This document shows, one piece after another, positions 37,278 through 46,718 of a stretch of 64,000 nucleotides of DNA. The DNA comes from CAVSWT01 sp963782985 (GTDB lineage Bacteria > Bacteroidota > Ignavibacteria > Ignavibacteriales > Ignavibacteriaceae): assembly GCA_963782985.1 (NCBI GenBank), contig CAWALU010000014.1, positions 62,001 through 126,000 on the forward strand. Direction: 5' to 3'. Each line of letters begins with the position of its first letter. Position 1 is the stretch's first letter. The notes under the pieces are model-generated. The model ran no database searches. It was not told the DNA's origin and saw only the letters and a program-made list of their open reading frames with translations. Position numbers and translations under genes: made by a program.

Positions 37278-38540
37278 ATGAATATTAAAGAATCCATAGA
37301 AAAACTTTTTTCTCTTCATACATTTGGAATGAAGCTTGGTTTAGAAAACATAAAATTATTTTTAAATCATTTAGATAATCCTCAATTAAAATTAAAAGCT
37401 TTTCACATTGCCGGTTCAAATGGGAAGGGGAGCGTTGCTTCATTCGCTTCCAGCATATTGCAGGAGTTTAATTTTAAAGTTGGACTTTATACCTCGCCCC
37501 ATTTTGTAAAATTTAATGAACGAATATTAATTAATGGCCGGCAGATTCCAGATAATTATGTCGCTGAATTTGTTAATTCCTATAATGGTTTTATTGACGA
37601 ACATAAGCTTACTTTTTTTGAAGTTACTACCGCAATGGCTTTTAAATATTTTATGGAAATGAAAGTTGATTACGCTGTAATAGAAACCGGACTTGGCGGA
37701 AGATTAGATGCAACAAACGTACTTTCTCCTTTAGCGGTTGTTCTCACATCAATTAGTTTAGAGCATACAAATGTTTTAGGAAAAACTATCGAAGAAATAA
37801 CAAACGAAAAATCCGCCATCATAAAAGAAAAAATAAAAGTTTTTTGTGGAATGCTTCCTTTAACGTCATTAAAAATGATTGGCAAAAAATGTAACGCAGT
37901 TAATAGCGAATTATTCAGAATTGATGAATATTCAAATCATACAGGAATTAATTTTGAACTGTATACTGAAGAACTTGAAATTGATAATTGGGATATTCCT
38001 TTGTCCGGTGATTTTCAAAAATATAATGCGGCGTTAGCTGCGCTAACAGTTTCGAAAACCTTAGGCTTAAATGATTCGACGATAATTTCAAAAGGAATAA
38101 AAAATATTATTAAAAATACCGGTATTCAGGGAAGATATGAATTCTTCAACCAACAACCGGATATTATTTTTGATTCTTCACATAACCCTGAAAGTATTAA
38201 TGCGTTTTTATCTGAGTTTTCTAAAAGTTCAAATAAATATAAAAGCAGAACGTTAATCTTTGCTTGCTTAAAAGATAAAAACGTAAATGAAATGCTTAGT
38301 AAATTAAAAAATCATTTTGATATTATTTATTTAACTGAAGTCGATAACATTCGTTCATTTACATCGGATGAATTAAAATTGATTGCGGACGAGCTAAATA
38401 TCAATTCCAAAATTATAAATGAGCCTGCGGAATTGGTAAAAAGTTTTTTAAACAAACCCGCTGATGAATGCTTAGTTACGCTAGGCAGTATGTATCTGCT
38501 GGGTGATATTAAGTCAAAACTACAAGGAGAAATTGCTTGA
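37278..38540 (+). CDS. folC: Bifunctional folylpolyglutamate synthase / dihydrofolate synthase
   Basis: This enzyme adds glutamate to dihydropteroate and to folates. It has the Mur-ligase fold. The P-loop is GSNGKGSVASF near 47-57, the ETGLGGRLDATN motif lies near 136-147, and the C-terminal ligase domain carries DSSHNPES. The length of 420 is typical. It follows pyrD by 16 bases. Confidence 0.94.
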   Translation: MNIKESIEKLFSLHTFGMKLGLENIKLFLNHLDNPQLKLKAFHIAGSNGKGSVASFASSILQEFNFKVGLYTSPHFVKFNERILINGRQIPDNYVAEFVNSYNGFIDEHKLTFFEVTTAMAFKYFMEMKVDYAVIETGLGGRLDATNVLSPLAVVLTSISLEHTNVLGKTIEEITNEKSAIIKEKIKVFCGMLPLTSLKMIGKKCNAVNSELFRIDEYSNHTGINFELYTEELEIDNWDIPLSGDFQKYNAALAALTVSKTLGLNDSTIISKGIKNIIKNTGIQGRYEFFNQQPDIIFDSSHNPESINAFLSEFSKSSNKYKSRTLIFACLKDKNVNEMLSKLKNHFDIIYLTEVDNIRSFTSDELKLIADELNINSKIINEPAELVKSFLNKPADECLVTLGSMYLLGDIKSKLQGEIA

Positions 38541-38713
38541 CATTATTTTTTTTTAGATGTATGTTTCGAGAAAACCTCTTGTTCCTTTCATAACTAAAAC
38601 ATTTAAGTATAGTATAAAAATAAACCCCGTAAGCATGTCAGGTAAATTTCCTTTGTTTATGTATAATAATTATTAATAATTTAATTTTTCAATCAAAAAA
38701 GTAGTGGGATAAA

Positions 38714-39967
38714 ATGCCAATGGATATTTCTGAACTCAAATCAAAAAAAATTGTAGAGCTAAATGAAATCGCAAAAGAACTTCAAATTTCTGGATACAGC
38801 GATCTTAGAAAACAAGAATTAATTTTTAAAATATTAGAAGCGCAAACTTCAAAAGACGGACTAACATTTTCCAAGGGCGTACTGGAAGTTTTGCCCGATG
38901 GGTACGGATTTTTAAGATCATCCGACTATAATTATCTTCCTTCGCCAGACGACATTTACGTGTCGCCTTCTCAAATAAAAAAATTCAGTTTAAGAACGGG
39001 TGATTTTGTAAGCGGGCAAGTTAGACCTCCCAAGGAAGGCGAAAGATTTTTCGCTTTGTTAAGAGTTGAAGCCGTAAATGGTTTGGCTCCGGAAAATATT
39101 AGGGAGAGAACATTATTTGATAATTTAATTCCTGTTTATCCAACTAAAAAAATTAATATAGAATCAGCGCCCGGCGAATATTCAATGAGGGTAATGGATT
39201 TACTTTCCCCAATTGGAAAAGGGCAGAGAGGACTCGTTGTTTCTCCTCCCAAAAGTGGAAAGACAATTCTTCTACAAAAAATCGCAAACTCAATTACAAG
39301 AAATCATCCTGAAATAAAAATGATTATACTTTTAATTGACGAACGCCCAGAAGAAGTTACAGATATGGAAAGATCAGTTAAGGCTGAAGTAATTAGCTCT
39401 ACTTTTGACGAGCCGGCTGAAAGACACGTTCAAGTTGCAGACATGGTTATTGAAAAAGCTAAACGTTTGGTGGAAGCTAAAGAAGACGTTGTAATTTTGC
39501 TTGACAGCATTACGCGACTTGCAAGAGCGCATAATATTGTAGTTCCTCATTCGGGCAGAATACTTTCCGGCGGCGTTGACTCAAATGCTCTTCACAAACC
39601 AAAAAGATTTTTCGGAGCCGCAAGAAACACCGAGGACGGCGGCAGCTTAACTATTATTGCGACCGCTTTAATTGATACCGGAAGCAGAATGGACGATGTT
39701 ATTTTTGAAGAGTTCAAAGGCACCGGAAATATGGAATTGGTTCTTAATAGAGATTTAAGCGATAGAAGAATTTTCCCCGCCATTGATGTAAACCGCTCAG
39801 GCACGCGCCGCGAAGAATTGCTAATGAAAGAAGACGACTTACAAAAAGTTTGGATACTCCGAAAAATTTTAAGCGATTTTTCTCCTGTTGAAGCGATGGA
39901 CTTTTTACTCGACAAAATAAGAGGAACCAAAAACAATAAAGAATTTCTTAATAATATGAATAGTTAA
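38714..39967 (+). CDS. rho: Transcription termination factor Rho
   Basis: This is the hexameric RNA helicase that terminates transcription. The Rho_N helical domain covers about 4-46, the cold-shock-like RNA-binding domain about 50-120 (GVLEVLPDGYGFLRS), and the RecA-like ATPase about 130-417, with SPPKSGKT as Walker A and a Walker B LLDSIT. The Q-loop and R-loop regions (SGGVDSNALHKPKRFFGAARN) are complete. The length of 417 is typical of compact Rho. It stands alone. Confidence 0.97.
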   Translation: MPMDISELKSKKIVELNEIAKELQISGYSDLRKQELIFKILEAQTSKDGLTFSKGVLEVLPDGYGFLRSSDYNYLPSPDDIYVSPSQIKKFSLRTGDFVSGQVRPPKEGERFFALLRVEAVNGLAPENIRERTLFDNLIPVYPTKKINIESAPGEYSMRVMDLLSPIGKGQRGLVVSPPKSGKTILLQKIANSITRNHPEIKMIILLIDERPEEVTDMERSVKAEVISSTFDEPAERHVQVADMVIEKAKRLVEAKEDVVILLDSITRLARAHNIVVPHSGRILSGGVDSNALHKPKRFFGAARNTEDGGSLTIIATALIDTGSRMDDVIFEEFKGTGNMELVLNRDLSDRRIFPAIDVNRSGTRREELLMKEDDLQKVWILRKILSDFSPVEAMDFLLDKIRGTKNNKEFLNNMNS

Positions 39968-40171
39968 ATAATCCATTTAATCGCCATTGGGGCTTATCAG
40001 ATTATTTTTAAGTTGTTAGAATTTGATTTATCAAATTCACTTTGCATGTTTGAATTTTATTACTAATTCATTTTATCTTTTTCATATTTTTATTCTGAAT
40101 TTCATAAATGTAATTACTACGTTTAACCTTGTATTAGTGATGAAAAAATTTAATTTTTATAGGTAAAAAAC

Positions 40172-41455
40172 ATGCAAAAAATTAATATCTTCTTCATCAT
40201 TTTATTTCTATCTGCGAACCTATTTGCACAGAAAAATTTCAAAAGGCTTTACAACAACGCTTTTCAGGTTTTTTATACTGAAATAAATATCATCCCTTCG
40301 GACTCGCTAAATCAATTATATTTTTCTTATCGAATTCCATATAACAAGTTAGTTTTCGAAAAAGATAATAATCAATACAAAGCGGGCTACAGCTTGTCTG
40401 TTGAGGTTACTGATTCATTGGGGAATTTTGTTACCCGTCAGCTTGAAGAAAAGAAAATTAAAACTTTAAACTTTGAAGAAACTAACAGCAATAAATTATT
40501 TGCACAAGGCTTAATTAGTTTTAAATTGAAAACCGGGAGTTACAATCTCATTCCAATTTTTACAGATCTAAATTCTTTAATAGAATTAAAATCGCAGACA
40601 ATAAATTTAACAAGTAATAAATTTACCGGTAAAGATTTTACTCAGCCTTTAATTGTTAATTCTAAAAAAACTTTTTGTAATGGAATTGAGAATTATGAGC
40701 TGACGAATTTTGATGGAAGCGTTCCGTTTGATGAAGACAGTTATGATTTGATTTTTCCCGTGGAGGACAATTCATTATCAAAATTAAATATCTTATTGCT
40801 TAATAATAACGACACGGTAGTTGTTAAAGATATTGATGAGAATTTTATTTCGTCTTTATCAATCAATTACTGCGATGATAAAATCCTATTAATAAAATCC
40901 GACGAAAACAATCAAACTAAAAATTTTGTATTTAAAGATTTCAACAATAAACTCTATGAAGGCGATCTAACCGTAATTGTATCAAAAGCAAATGATAAAA
41001 AATCAAAAAAGGTTTTTAATCTAAATGTAAAATGGTTTGACAAACCTTTGTCTTTATCTGACCCTGAGTACGCTATTAAAGCCTTAAAATATGCCGATGA
41101 TCAAAAAGCCATTAAAAATCTTTTAAGTGAAAAAGAAGAAAATTATATCAAAGCTTTGTTTAAATATTGGGCTGCGAAAGATCCCACCGCCGGCACTGCC
41201 TATAATCCATTAATGAAAGAATATTATTCAAGGGTTGATTACGCGGCAAAAAATTTTGCTACTATAAGCGGACGAAGCGGCGTTGATACCGATAGAGGAA
41301 AGATTTTTATTCAATTTGGTAAGCCGCAAAAAATTGATAGGTCTTCAAATGAAAAGGGCAAAGTAGTTGAAACTTGGATTTATGAAAATCCGAAGAGACG
41401 TTTTGTTTTTACGGACTTAACCGGCACCGGTAATTTTTCTCTTCAAGATAGTTAA
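40172..41455 (+). CDS. GWxTD domain-containing protein
   Basis: This 427-residue exported protein has a signal peptide (1-20, ending LFAQ). Its C-terminal part (about 320-420) is the GWxTD domain, a family of unknown function common in Bacteroidetes/Chlorobi and Gemmatimonadetes. The features KDPTAGTAYNPLMKEYYSRV, GVDTDRGKIFIQFGKP and TWIYENP fit the family. The middle region is beta-rich. It directly precedes pdxA, the stop being 3 bases before the start of pdxA. Confidence 0.85.
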   Translation: MQKINIFFIILFLSANLFAQKNFKRLYNNAFQVFYTEINIIPSDSLNQLYFSYRIPYNKLVFEKDNNQYKAGYSLSVEVTDSLGNFVTRQLEEKKIKTLNFEETNSNKLFAQGLISFKLKTGSYNLIPIFTDLNSLIELKSQTINLTSNKFTGKDFTQPLIVNSKKTFCNGIENYELTNFDGSVPFDEDSYDLIFPVEDNSLSKLNILLLNNNDTVVVKDIDENFISSLSINYCDDKILLIKSDENNQTKNFVFKDFNNKLYEGDLTVIVSKANDKKSKKVFNLNVKWFDKPLSLSDPEYAIKALKYADDQKAIKNLLSEKEENYIKALFKYWAAKDPTAGTAYNPLMKEYYSRVDYAAKNFATISGRSGVDTDRGKIFIQFGKPQKIDRSSNEKGKVVETWIYENPKRRFVFTDLTGTGNFSLQDS

Positions 41456-41458
41456 TTG

Positions 41459-42472
41459 ATGTACAAATTTATTTTTACATGCGGAGATGTAAACGGAATA
41501 GGTCCTGAAATTGTTGTTAAAACTTTAGATCGATTAACGTCAAAAAAAAATATCAATCAGTTTTTTGTTATTTGCCCTGAAAACATTTTTTTTGAAACTG
41601 TAAAATCTGTTAAGCCGCATTTTAATTTTTCTGTAAACAAATCGTTAAATGGATTATCAAAAGAAAAGATAATTTTAATTCCGCTTAAAAATGTTAAAAC
41701 TAAAATTGGTTACCCAACTAAGTCTTCCGGGCTGACCGCATTCAACTCCATTAAATTATCCTTTGATTTATTAAAAGATAAAAAAGCAGACGCGGTAATT
41801 ACGGCGCCGATTTCTAAAACAAGTTTTAAACTCGCAAATATTAATTTCCCCGGACATACCGAGCTTTATGCAAATTGGTGCGGAAGGGAATATAAGTCAA
41901 CCAAAGCCGATGATTTTGTAATGATGTTTCTCTCAAAAAAAATGAAAGCGGCATTAATTACTATTCACGAACCCTTAAAAATAATATCAGATTTATTAAC
42001 TAAAGAACTGCTTGAACAGAAGTTGAAAATAATTTTCAAAACACTAAACAAAGATCTAAAAATTAACAAGCCGTCGATTGCCGTTTTAGGTTTGAATCCA
42101 CATGCAGGGGAAAGCGGATTAATTGGCGATGAAGAAAAAAAAGTTATTCTGCCTGTAATAAATAAATTTAAGCGCAGCTTTAATATTGATGGTGCATTTG
42201 TGCCTGATGCTTTTTTCGCAAATCACTTATATAAAAAATATGATGTTGTCGTGGGAATGTATCACGATCAAGTTTTAATTCCTTTTAAAATGCTAAATTT
42301 TTCTTCGGGAGTAAATTACACAGCTGGTCTTCCCATAGTTAGAACTTCGCCTGATCACGGAACTGCATTTGACATTGCCGGCAAAAATAGCGCTGATGAA
42401 TCAAGTCTATATCAAGCTTTTATTTACGCTGAAAAAATAGTTAAAAACAGAAATTTAAATGGAACAAATTAA
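41459..42472 (+). CDS. pdxA: 4-hydroxythreonine-4-phosphate dehydrogenase
   Basis: This enzyme of vitamin B6 synthesis oxidises 4-phosphohydroxy-L-threonine using NAD(P)+. The 337-residue sequence has GDVNGIGPEIVVKTL at the N-terminus, the metal-binding His of NFPGHTELYA, the GLNPHAGESGLIGDEE segment and MYHDQVLIPFK near the end. The ATG at 41459 is preferred over the TTG three bases earlier. It overlaps the methyltransferase gene by 14 bases. Confidence 0.95.
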   Translation: MYKFIFTCGDVNGIGPEIVVKTLDRLTSKKNINQFFVICPENIFFETVKSVKPHFNFSVNKSLNGLSKEKIILIPLKNVKTKIGYPTKSSGLTAFNSIKLSFDLLKDKKADAVITAPISKTSFKLANINFPGHTELYANWCGREYKSTKADDFVMMFLSKKMKAALITIHEPLKIISDLLTKELLEQKLKIIFKTLNKDLKINKPSIAVLGLNPHAGESGLIGDEEKKVILPVINKFKRSFNIDGAFVPDAFFANHLYKKYDVVVGMYHDQVLIPFKMLNFSSGVNYTAGLPIVRTSPDHGTAFDIAGKNSADESSLYQAFIYAEKIVKNRNLNGTN

Positions 42473-43190
42473 TCCAACTAAAAATTATAGCGAGGTTGTT
42501 TCTATTTATGATTATTTGATGAGCAGCGTCGATTATAAATTTTGGGCAAATTACATTTATAAAATTTCTAAAAAATTTATTTCTTCGCGATCTAATGTAT
42601 TAGAGTTAGCGGCGGGCAATTGTAATTTTTCAAAATATTTTATAAAAAAGTATCCTAATCTTATTGTTACTGACTTATCATTAAAAATGCTTCAGCATAA
42701 AAATCAAAAAAAAATTACCAAAGTCTGCTGCAGTATGACTGAAATTCCATTTAAAATAAAATTTGATTTAATTTATTCTACCTTCGACAGCGTTAATTAT
42801 ATTTTATCGGAATCAGAATTAAAAAAATTCTTTAAATATATTAATACATATTTAACCGAAGAAGGAATTTTTACTTTTGATGTTAGTCTTGAAAAAAATA
42901 GTTACAAACATTTACGTTATTCAGCCCGAAAAGGCGTTTATCAAAAAGTTAAATTTGAACAGCGCAGTGAATATGACGACGAAACGAAAGTGCATAAAAA
43001 TAGTTTTGTGATTAATAAAAACGGAAATGTTTATACTGAAATTCACAAACAAAAAATTTATCCTTTTGCGACTTACTTTAATTTAATTGATAAAGCCGGC
43101 ATGTTCGTTGTGAATTGTTACGATGCTTTTACTTTTGACGACGGCGGCAGTTCTTCGGATAGAGTTCAATTCATAATTAAAAAGAAATAA
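42459..43190 (+). CDS. Class I SAM-dependent methyltransferase
   Basis: This 243-residue enzyme has a Rossmann methyltransferase fold. Motif I is the degenerate VLELAAGNCNFSKYF near 46-60, a DLS residue pair follows, and a post-motif with FDLIYSTFDSVNYIL lies near 104-118. The C-terminal region resembles the methyltransferase-25 type. The substrate is unknown. It overlaps pdxA by 14 bases and precedes ftsE by 5 bases, so these are one transcript. Confidence 0.82.
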   Translation: MEQINPTKNYSEVVSIYDYLMSSVDYKFWANYIYKISKKFISSRSNVLELAAGNCNFSKYFIKKYPNLIVTDLSLKMLQHKNQKKITKVCCSMTEIPFKIKFDLIYSTFDSVNYILSESELKKFFKYINTYLTEEGIFTFDVSLEKNSYKHLRYSARKGVYQKVKFEQRSEYDDETKVHKNSFVINKNGNVYTEIHKQKIYPFATYFNLIDKAGMFVVNCYDAFTFDDGGSSSDRVQFIIKKK

Positions 43191-43195
43191 ATTAT

Positions 43196-43867
43196 ATGCT
43201 ATCAATTGTTAATGTGGATTTCAGCTATCCAAATCAAAATTTGTTTACTAATTTAAATCTGGAATTAAACGCAGGCGAGTTTAGTTTTTTAATTGGCAAA
43301 AGCGGCTCAGGCAAAAGCACTTTATTGCAGATGATTTATATGAATGTTTTTCCCGCTCAAGGCAGCGTGGAGGTTGATAGATTTAATTCAAAAACAATTA
43401 AGCCGAAAGAGTTACCTGAGCTAAGAAGGAAATTAGGAATTGTGTTTCAGGATTTTAAGCTGCTGCGTGATAGAAATATTTTTGATAATGTGGCATTCGT
43501 TCTTGAAGTAATTAATGTTCCTTCAAAAGAAATTAAGAAGCGCGTTAACAATGCTTTGTCTGATGTAGGTTTGGCGCATAGAAAAAATGGTATGCCTGAT
43601 GATTTATCAGGCGGAGAAAAGCAGCGTGTGGCAATTGCGAGAGCGTTAGTTAATGAACCGGTATTAATTTTAGCTGATGAGCCGACTGGAAACTTAGACC
43701 CAGAAACATCTAAAGAAATTTTAGAAATTCTTTTAAAGATAAACTCACGCGGGACTGCAATTTTATTTGCAACTCACAATTACGATATCGTAAAACGGTA
43801 TCAAGCAAAAATTTATAAAATCCAGGATGGCAAAGCATATAAAGCGGTAATCAAGCAGAGAGCGTAA
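43196..43867 (+). CDS. ftsE: Cell division ATP-binding protein FtsE
   Basis: This is the ATPase that works with FtsX to activate peptidoglycan hydrolases at the septum. Walker A is GKSGSGKST near 34-42, the signature is LSGGEKQR near 138, and Walker B is LILADEPTGNLDP. The segment VFQDFKLLRDRNIFDNVAFVLEV is typical of FtsE rather than of transport ATPases. The partner ftsX is not adjacent: the next gene is adk on the other strand, overlapping by 17 bases at the 3' ends. Confidence 0.92.
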   Translation: MLSIVNVDFSYPNQNLFTNLNLELNAGEFSFLIGKSGSGKSTLLQMIYMNVFPAQGSVEVDRFNSKTIKPKELPELRRKLGIVFQDFKLLRDRNIFDNVAFVLEVINVPSKEIKKRVNNALSDVGLAHRKNGMPDDLSGGEKQRVAIARALVNEPVLILADEPTGNLDPETSKEILEILLKINSRGTAILFATHNYDIVKRYQAKIYKIQDGKAYKAVIKQRA

Positions 43868-44525
43868 ACTTATTTCCCATTTTTTCTTTCAAAGCAATAA
43901 GTATATTTTCAGTAACATTTGGAACAGTATCTAAACCATTAATTCGAATTACTTTATTTTTATCTTCAAAATATTTAACAACCGGTCGCGTTTCAGAAGC
44001 GTAAATATCCAACCTTTTTCTTATCACTTCTTCTGTATCGTCATTCCTTTGATAAAAACTGTTTTCGGCTCCACAGTTTGGACAAGCGTTTTTATCTTTT
44101 ATGTCATTGTAATTAAAAATATTGTGGCAGACTTTGCAGGCTCTTCGGTTAGTAAGTCTTTTTACTATTTCATCTTCGTTGGCTTTCAAAATCATTAAAT
44201 ACAAGTCAGGTATATTCAATTCTTTCAACAAAACGTCAAACTCCTGAGCTTGATGAATAGTTCGGGGGTAACCATCTAAAATAAATCCATTTTTACATCT
44301 TTGTTGAGTAATGGCATCTTTAATAATTTCCAGCATTATTTCGTCATTAACAAGTTCGCCGGCGTCAATTATTTTTTTTGCTTTAACGCCAAGCGGAGTT
44401 TTATTTTTTACCGCAAGACGCAAAATATCGCCAGTTGAAATATGGGGAATGTTAAGTTTGGAAGATAAAATTTTAGCTTGAGTGCCTTTACCAACCCCGG
44501 GTGAGCCGAACAAAATGAAACGCAT
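43851..44525 (-). CDS. adk: Adenylate kinase
   Basis: This enzyme catalyses ATP plus AMP to 2 ADP. The P-loop is GSPGVGKGT (residues 7-15), with the AMP-binding region STGDILR and the DGYPRT motif near 86. A zinc-type LID is present, with two Cys-x-x-Cys pairs (CKVC and CPNC) at about 131-152. The length of 224 is typical of the long form. It overlaps ftsE by 17 bases, tail to tail. Confidence 0.96.
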   Translation of the reverse strand: MRFILFGSPGVGKGTQAKILSSKLNIPHISTGDILRLAVKNKTPLGVKAKKIIDAGELVNDEIMLEIIKDAITQQRCKNGFILDGYPRTIHQAQEFDVLLKELNIPDLYLMILKANEDEIVKRLTNRRACKVCHNIFNYNDIKDKNACPNCGAENSFYQRNDDTEEVIRKRLDIYASETRPVVKYFEDKNKVIRINGLDTVPNVTENILIALKEKMGNKFTLSA

Positions 44526-44612
44526 CAGTTTTCCAATTTTTTGTAAGCAAGTTATTATTATTCACAGTTTTAATCAAGCGGGTAAATATATTTTGAAAGC
44601 TGAAAAGGTAAA

Positions 44613-45077
44613 TTAATATTTTCTAATCTTATCAAAAAATAGTTTTAGCAATTGTGTGCTTTCATCAGATAATAATCCTGAAAAAGTTTTTATTTTATGA
44701 TTTGTTTTACCCTCTTCTGCTATGTTATAAACTGAACCGCAAGCGCCAAATTTAGTATCGTATGCCGCAAAAAATAATTTGTTTATCCGGCATGATAATA
44801 AAGCTCCGGTACACATTATACACGGCTCAAGCGTTACATAAATATCGCAGTCATTTAGCCGCCAATTGTTAATGTAATTGGAGGCGGCTGTTAAAGCTAT
44901 CATTTCAGCGTGGGCGGTTGCGTCATTTAATTTTTCAACTTGATTGTAGCCTTTGCCTATTATTTTATTTTGATAAACTACCACGGCGCCAATTGGAATT
45001 TCTTCTTCCTCAAAAGCTTTTTCCGCTTCCTGTAAAGCGGCATACATAAAGCGATAATTTTCTTCGTTGAATATCAT
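44613..45077 (-). CDS. tadA: tRNA-specific adenosine deaminase
   Basis: This enzyme converts A34 to inosine in tRNA-Arg(ACG). The zinc-binding motifs AHAEMIAL and TLEPCIMCTGAL are present, with the proton-shuttle Glu in HAE. Starting at the ATG at 45077 gives 154 residues, the usual length; an upstream in-frame start would add 19 hydrophobic residues atypical of the family. It is relevant here because a tRNA-Arg with anticodon ACG, its known substrate, is at 47629-47702. Confidence 0.93.
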   Translation of the reverse strand: MIFNEENYRFMYAALQEAEKAFEEEEIPIGAVVVYQNKIIGKGYNQVEKLNDATAHAEMIALTAASNYINNWRLNDCDIYVTLEPCIMCTGALLSCRINKLFFAAYDTKFGACGSVYNIAEEGKTNHKIKTFSGLLSDESTQLLKLFFDKIRKY

Positions 45078-45227
45078 GACTTTAAAATAACTACTTGGTA
45101 TATAACAAAAATTAAAAAAGTAAAAAACAAACAATAATCAAATTAAAAATTCTAATGCAGAGTTTGATGCTTGTTAATTGTAATTTATTTGTTATTTGGA
45201 ATTTGCGATTTGGATTTTCTAAAAGAG

Positions 45228-45301
45228 TACGCCCGGAAGGATTCGAACCCTCAACCCTTTGATCCGAAGTCAAATGCTCTATCCAGTTGAGCTACGGGCG
45301 C
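45228..45301 (-). tRNA. tRNA-Arg (anticodon TCG)
   Basis: On the minus strand the acceptor stem GCGCCCG pairs with CGGGCGT (G-T at the end). The anticodon stem TTTGA/TCAAA encloses the loop CTTCGGA, giving anticodon TCG. The T-arm shows GGGTTCGAATCC and the D-arm AGCTCAACTGGATAGAGC. It shares 31 identical bases with the second tRNA-Arg gene at 47629. Confidence 0.95.
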
Positions 45302-45401
45302 ATAAAAAATTTAAGATTTATACTCGCTCAAAAATAGGTATGTACAAATCTTTTCACAAATTTTAATTTTTATTTTAGATGATTAAAAATAGTAGCCCTT
45401 T

Positions 45402-45441
45402 AAATGAAAGACCTCCAAAGTTTTAAAAACCAAGGAGGTCT
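45402..45441 (-). terminator. Rho-independent terminator of the PRC-barrel gene
   Basis: Eight-base perfect arms lie at 45409-45416 and 45434-45441 on either side of an A/T-rich loop. The minus strand continues with a TTTCATTT tract. It is 31 bases beyond the stop codon of the gene at 45473. Confidence 0.65.
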
Positions 45442-45472
45442 ATCATTCAAGTCATATTTAGATTAGAGAGAA

Positions 45473-45835
45473 TTACATCTTAGTTTCCCAATATCTCTCA
45501 TGTCCATAATAATCATAAATGTTTGAAAGAAATTGGTGATCTGCAGATGAGGGCCAATTGTCCTTATTAAATCCAGGCGCTTTTTCTAATTTGTCTTTAG
45601 GAACATCTAAATAAAAAGCATGTTCGTCTTTAGATAATTGTAGGGATTTCCAGGGAACTGCAAAGAATTTATCGCCCATTCCCAAAAAGCCTCCAAAAGA
45701 AAGCACAGCGTAAGCAACTTTACCGGACGAGGTATCGATCATTATTTCTTCGATTTTTCCTAAATCTTCTCCAGCTGTATTCTTAACAGTATCGCCCGTA
45801 ATGGTGCCTGCTGATAATGTGTTTAGCGTGTTCAT
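45473..45835 (-). CDS. PRC-barrel domain protein (single domain)
   Basis: This 120-residue protein has a PRC-barrel domain at about 10-85. The motif GDTVKNTAGEDLGKIEEIMIDTSSGKVAYAVLSFGGFLGMGDKFFAVPW is the family signature, with LGKIEEIMID and FFAVPW as landmarks. Such proteins occur in many bacteria, often with stress genes, and their role is mostly unknown. The gene stands divergent from a membrane-anchored protein gene and near another PRC-barrel gene, so they form a small cassette. Confidence 0.88.
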   Translation of the reverse strand: MNTLNTLSAGTITGDTVKNTAGEDLGKIEEIMIDTSSGKVAYAVLSFGGFLGMGDKFFAVPWKSLQLSKDEHAFYLDVPKDKLEKAPGFNKDNWPSSADHQFLSNIYDYYGHERYWETKM

Positions 45836-46059
45836 AAAATCTCCTTTTTATTAATTAATAATTTGAATCGCAACAAATTTAAAAGAATTGAAATATCTTA
45901 TTGTGCGTTGATTGTTTTAAGCAGAAAAATGTGACTAACCTCAATTTTATTAAATCCTGAATTGTCAGCGTATTACTAAGTGAAATAAATCATCAAATTA
46001 TACTTTAACTTTCTGTTTATTTAAATATTCAAACCAAAAATTAATTAAAGGAATATTAA

Positions 46060-46680
46060 ATGGCTGAAATAAAAATTCAAAAAAAGAAAAAAAACGTTTG
46101 GCTATGGATATTACTAATTTTAATTATTGTTTTAGTTGCATGGCTGATTTGGAGGTATTATAACAATAACAATTTAGAGCTTCGATCAGTTGCGCTATCA
46201 AGCGATACGGTCCAAGTTTATAATAACCATATCGATTCTATATCAATGCAAAAAAATAGTGAATTTAAATACTTTATTAATGACAGCACAGAAATTTCAA
46301 ATAGAAATAAAGACAATTATATTGTCGAAGGAACAAATTTACTGGTAATTTCATTAGTAGATATTTCTAGTACTGCGAGAACTAAAAAATTTGAGTATCA
46401 GAATCAAACTGATTCACTGCTATATCTAAACAATAAATTGCAGGCGGATTCTTCAGAGCAAAATAAATCTGAAATCCTTAAAAGTATTTTCATTAAATCC
46501 TCAAATTTAATTGAAGAACTTAAAGGAAGTTTAAATAGAAATAATACTAATCTGAAAAAATTAGCGGAAGAAATTAATACTCGGCAAAAAAAATCCCTTC
46601 AAATAGAAATCATAAAACAATATTTCAAAGCAGCGTCGAGGGAAATGGACGAAGTACTTTATAGTAGAAAAAATTTATAA
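46060..46680 (+). CDS. Hypothetical membrane-anchored protein in PRC-barrel cassette
   Basis: This 206-residue protein is not recognised. A lysine-rich N-terminus (KKKKN) precedes one membrane helix at about 13-31, so the rest probably faces the periplasm. The remainder is rich in Asn, Ser and Lys and alternates short helical segments (about 150-200, likely coiled coil). It lies 39 bases upstream of the double PRC-barrel gene on the same strand, so a partnership with that protein is likely. Confidence 0.55.
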   Translation: MAEIKIQKKKKNVWLWILLILIIVLVAWLIWRYYNNNNLELRSVALSSDTVQVYNNHIDSISMQKNSEFKYFINDSTEISNRNKDNYIVEGTNLLVISLVDISSTARTKKFEYQNQTDSLLYLNNKLQADSSEQNKSEILKSIFIKSSNLIEELKGSLNRNNTNLKKLAEEINTRQKKSLQIEIIKQYFKAASREMDEVLYSRKNL

Positions 46681-46718
46681 CTGCTTTTAAAAAAAATAAA
46701 TTTGCCAAAGGAGAAACG

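Noticed and set aside
39967..40006. Possible terminator after rho (AATAATC/GATTATT)
   Set aside because: Only 7 base pairs with a 26-base loop and no strong T-run; too weak to list.
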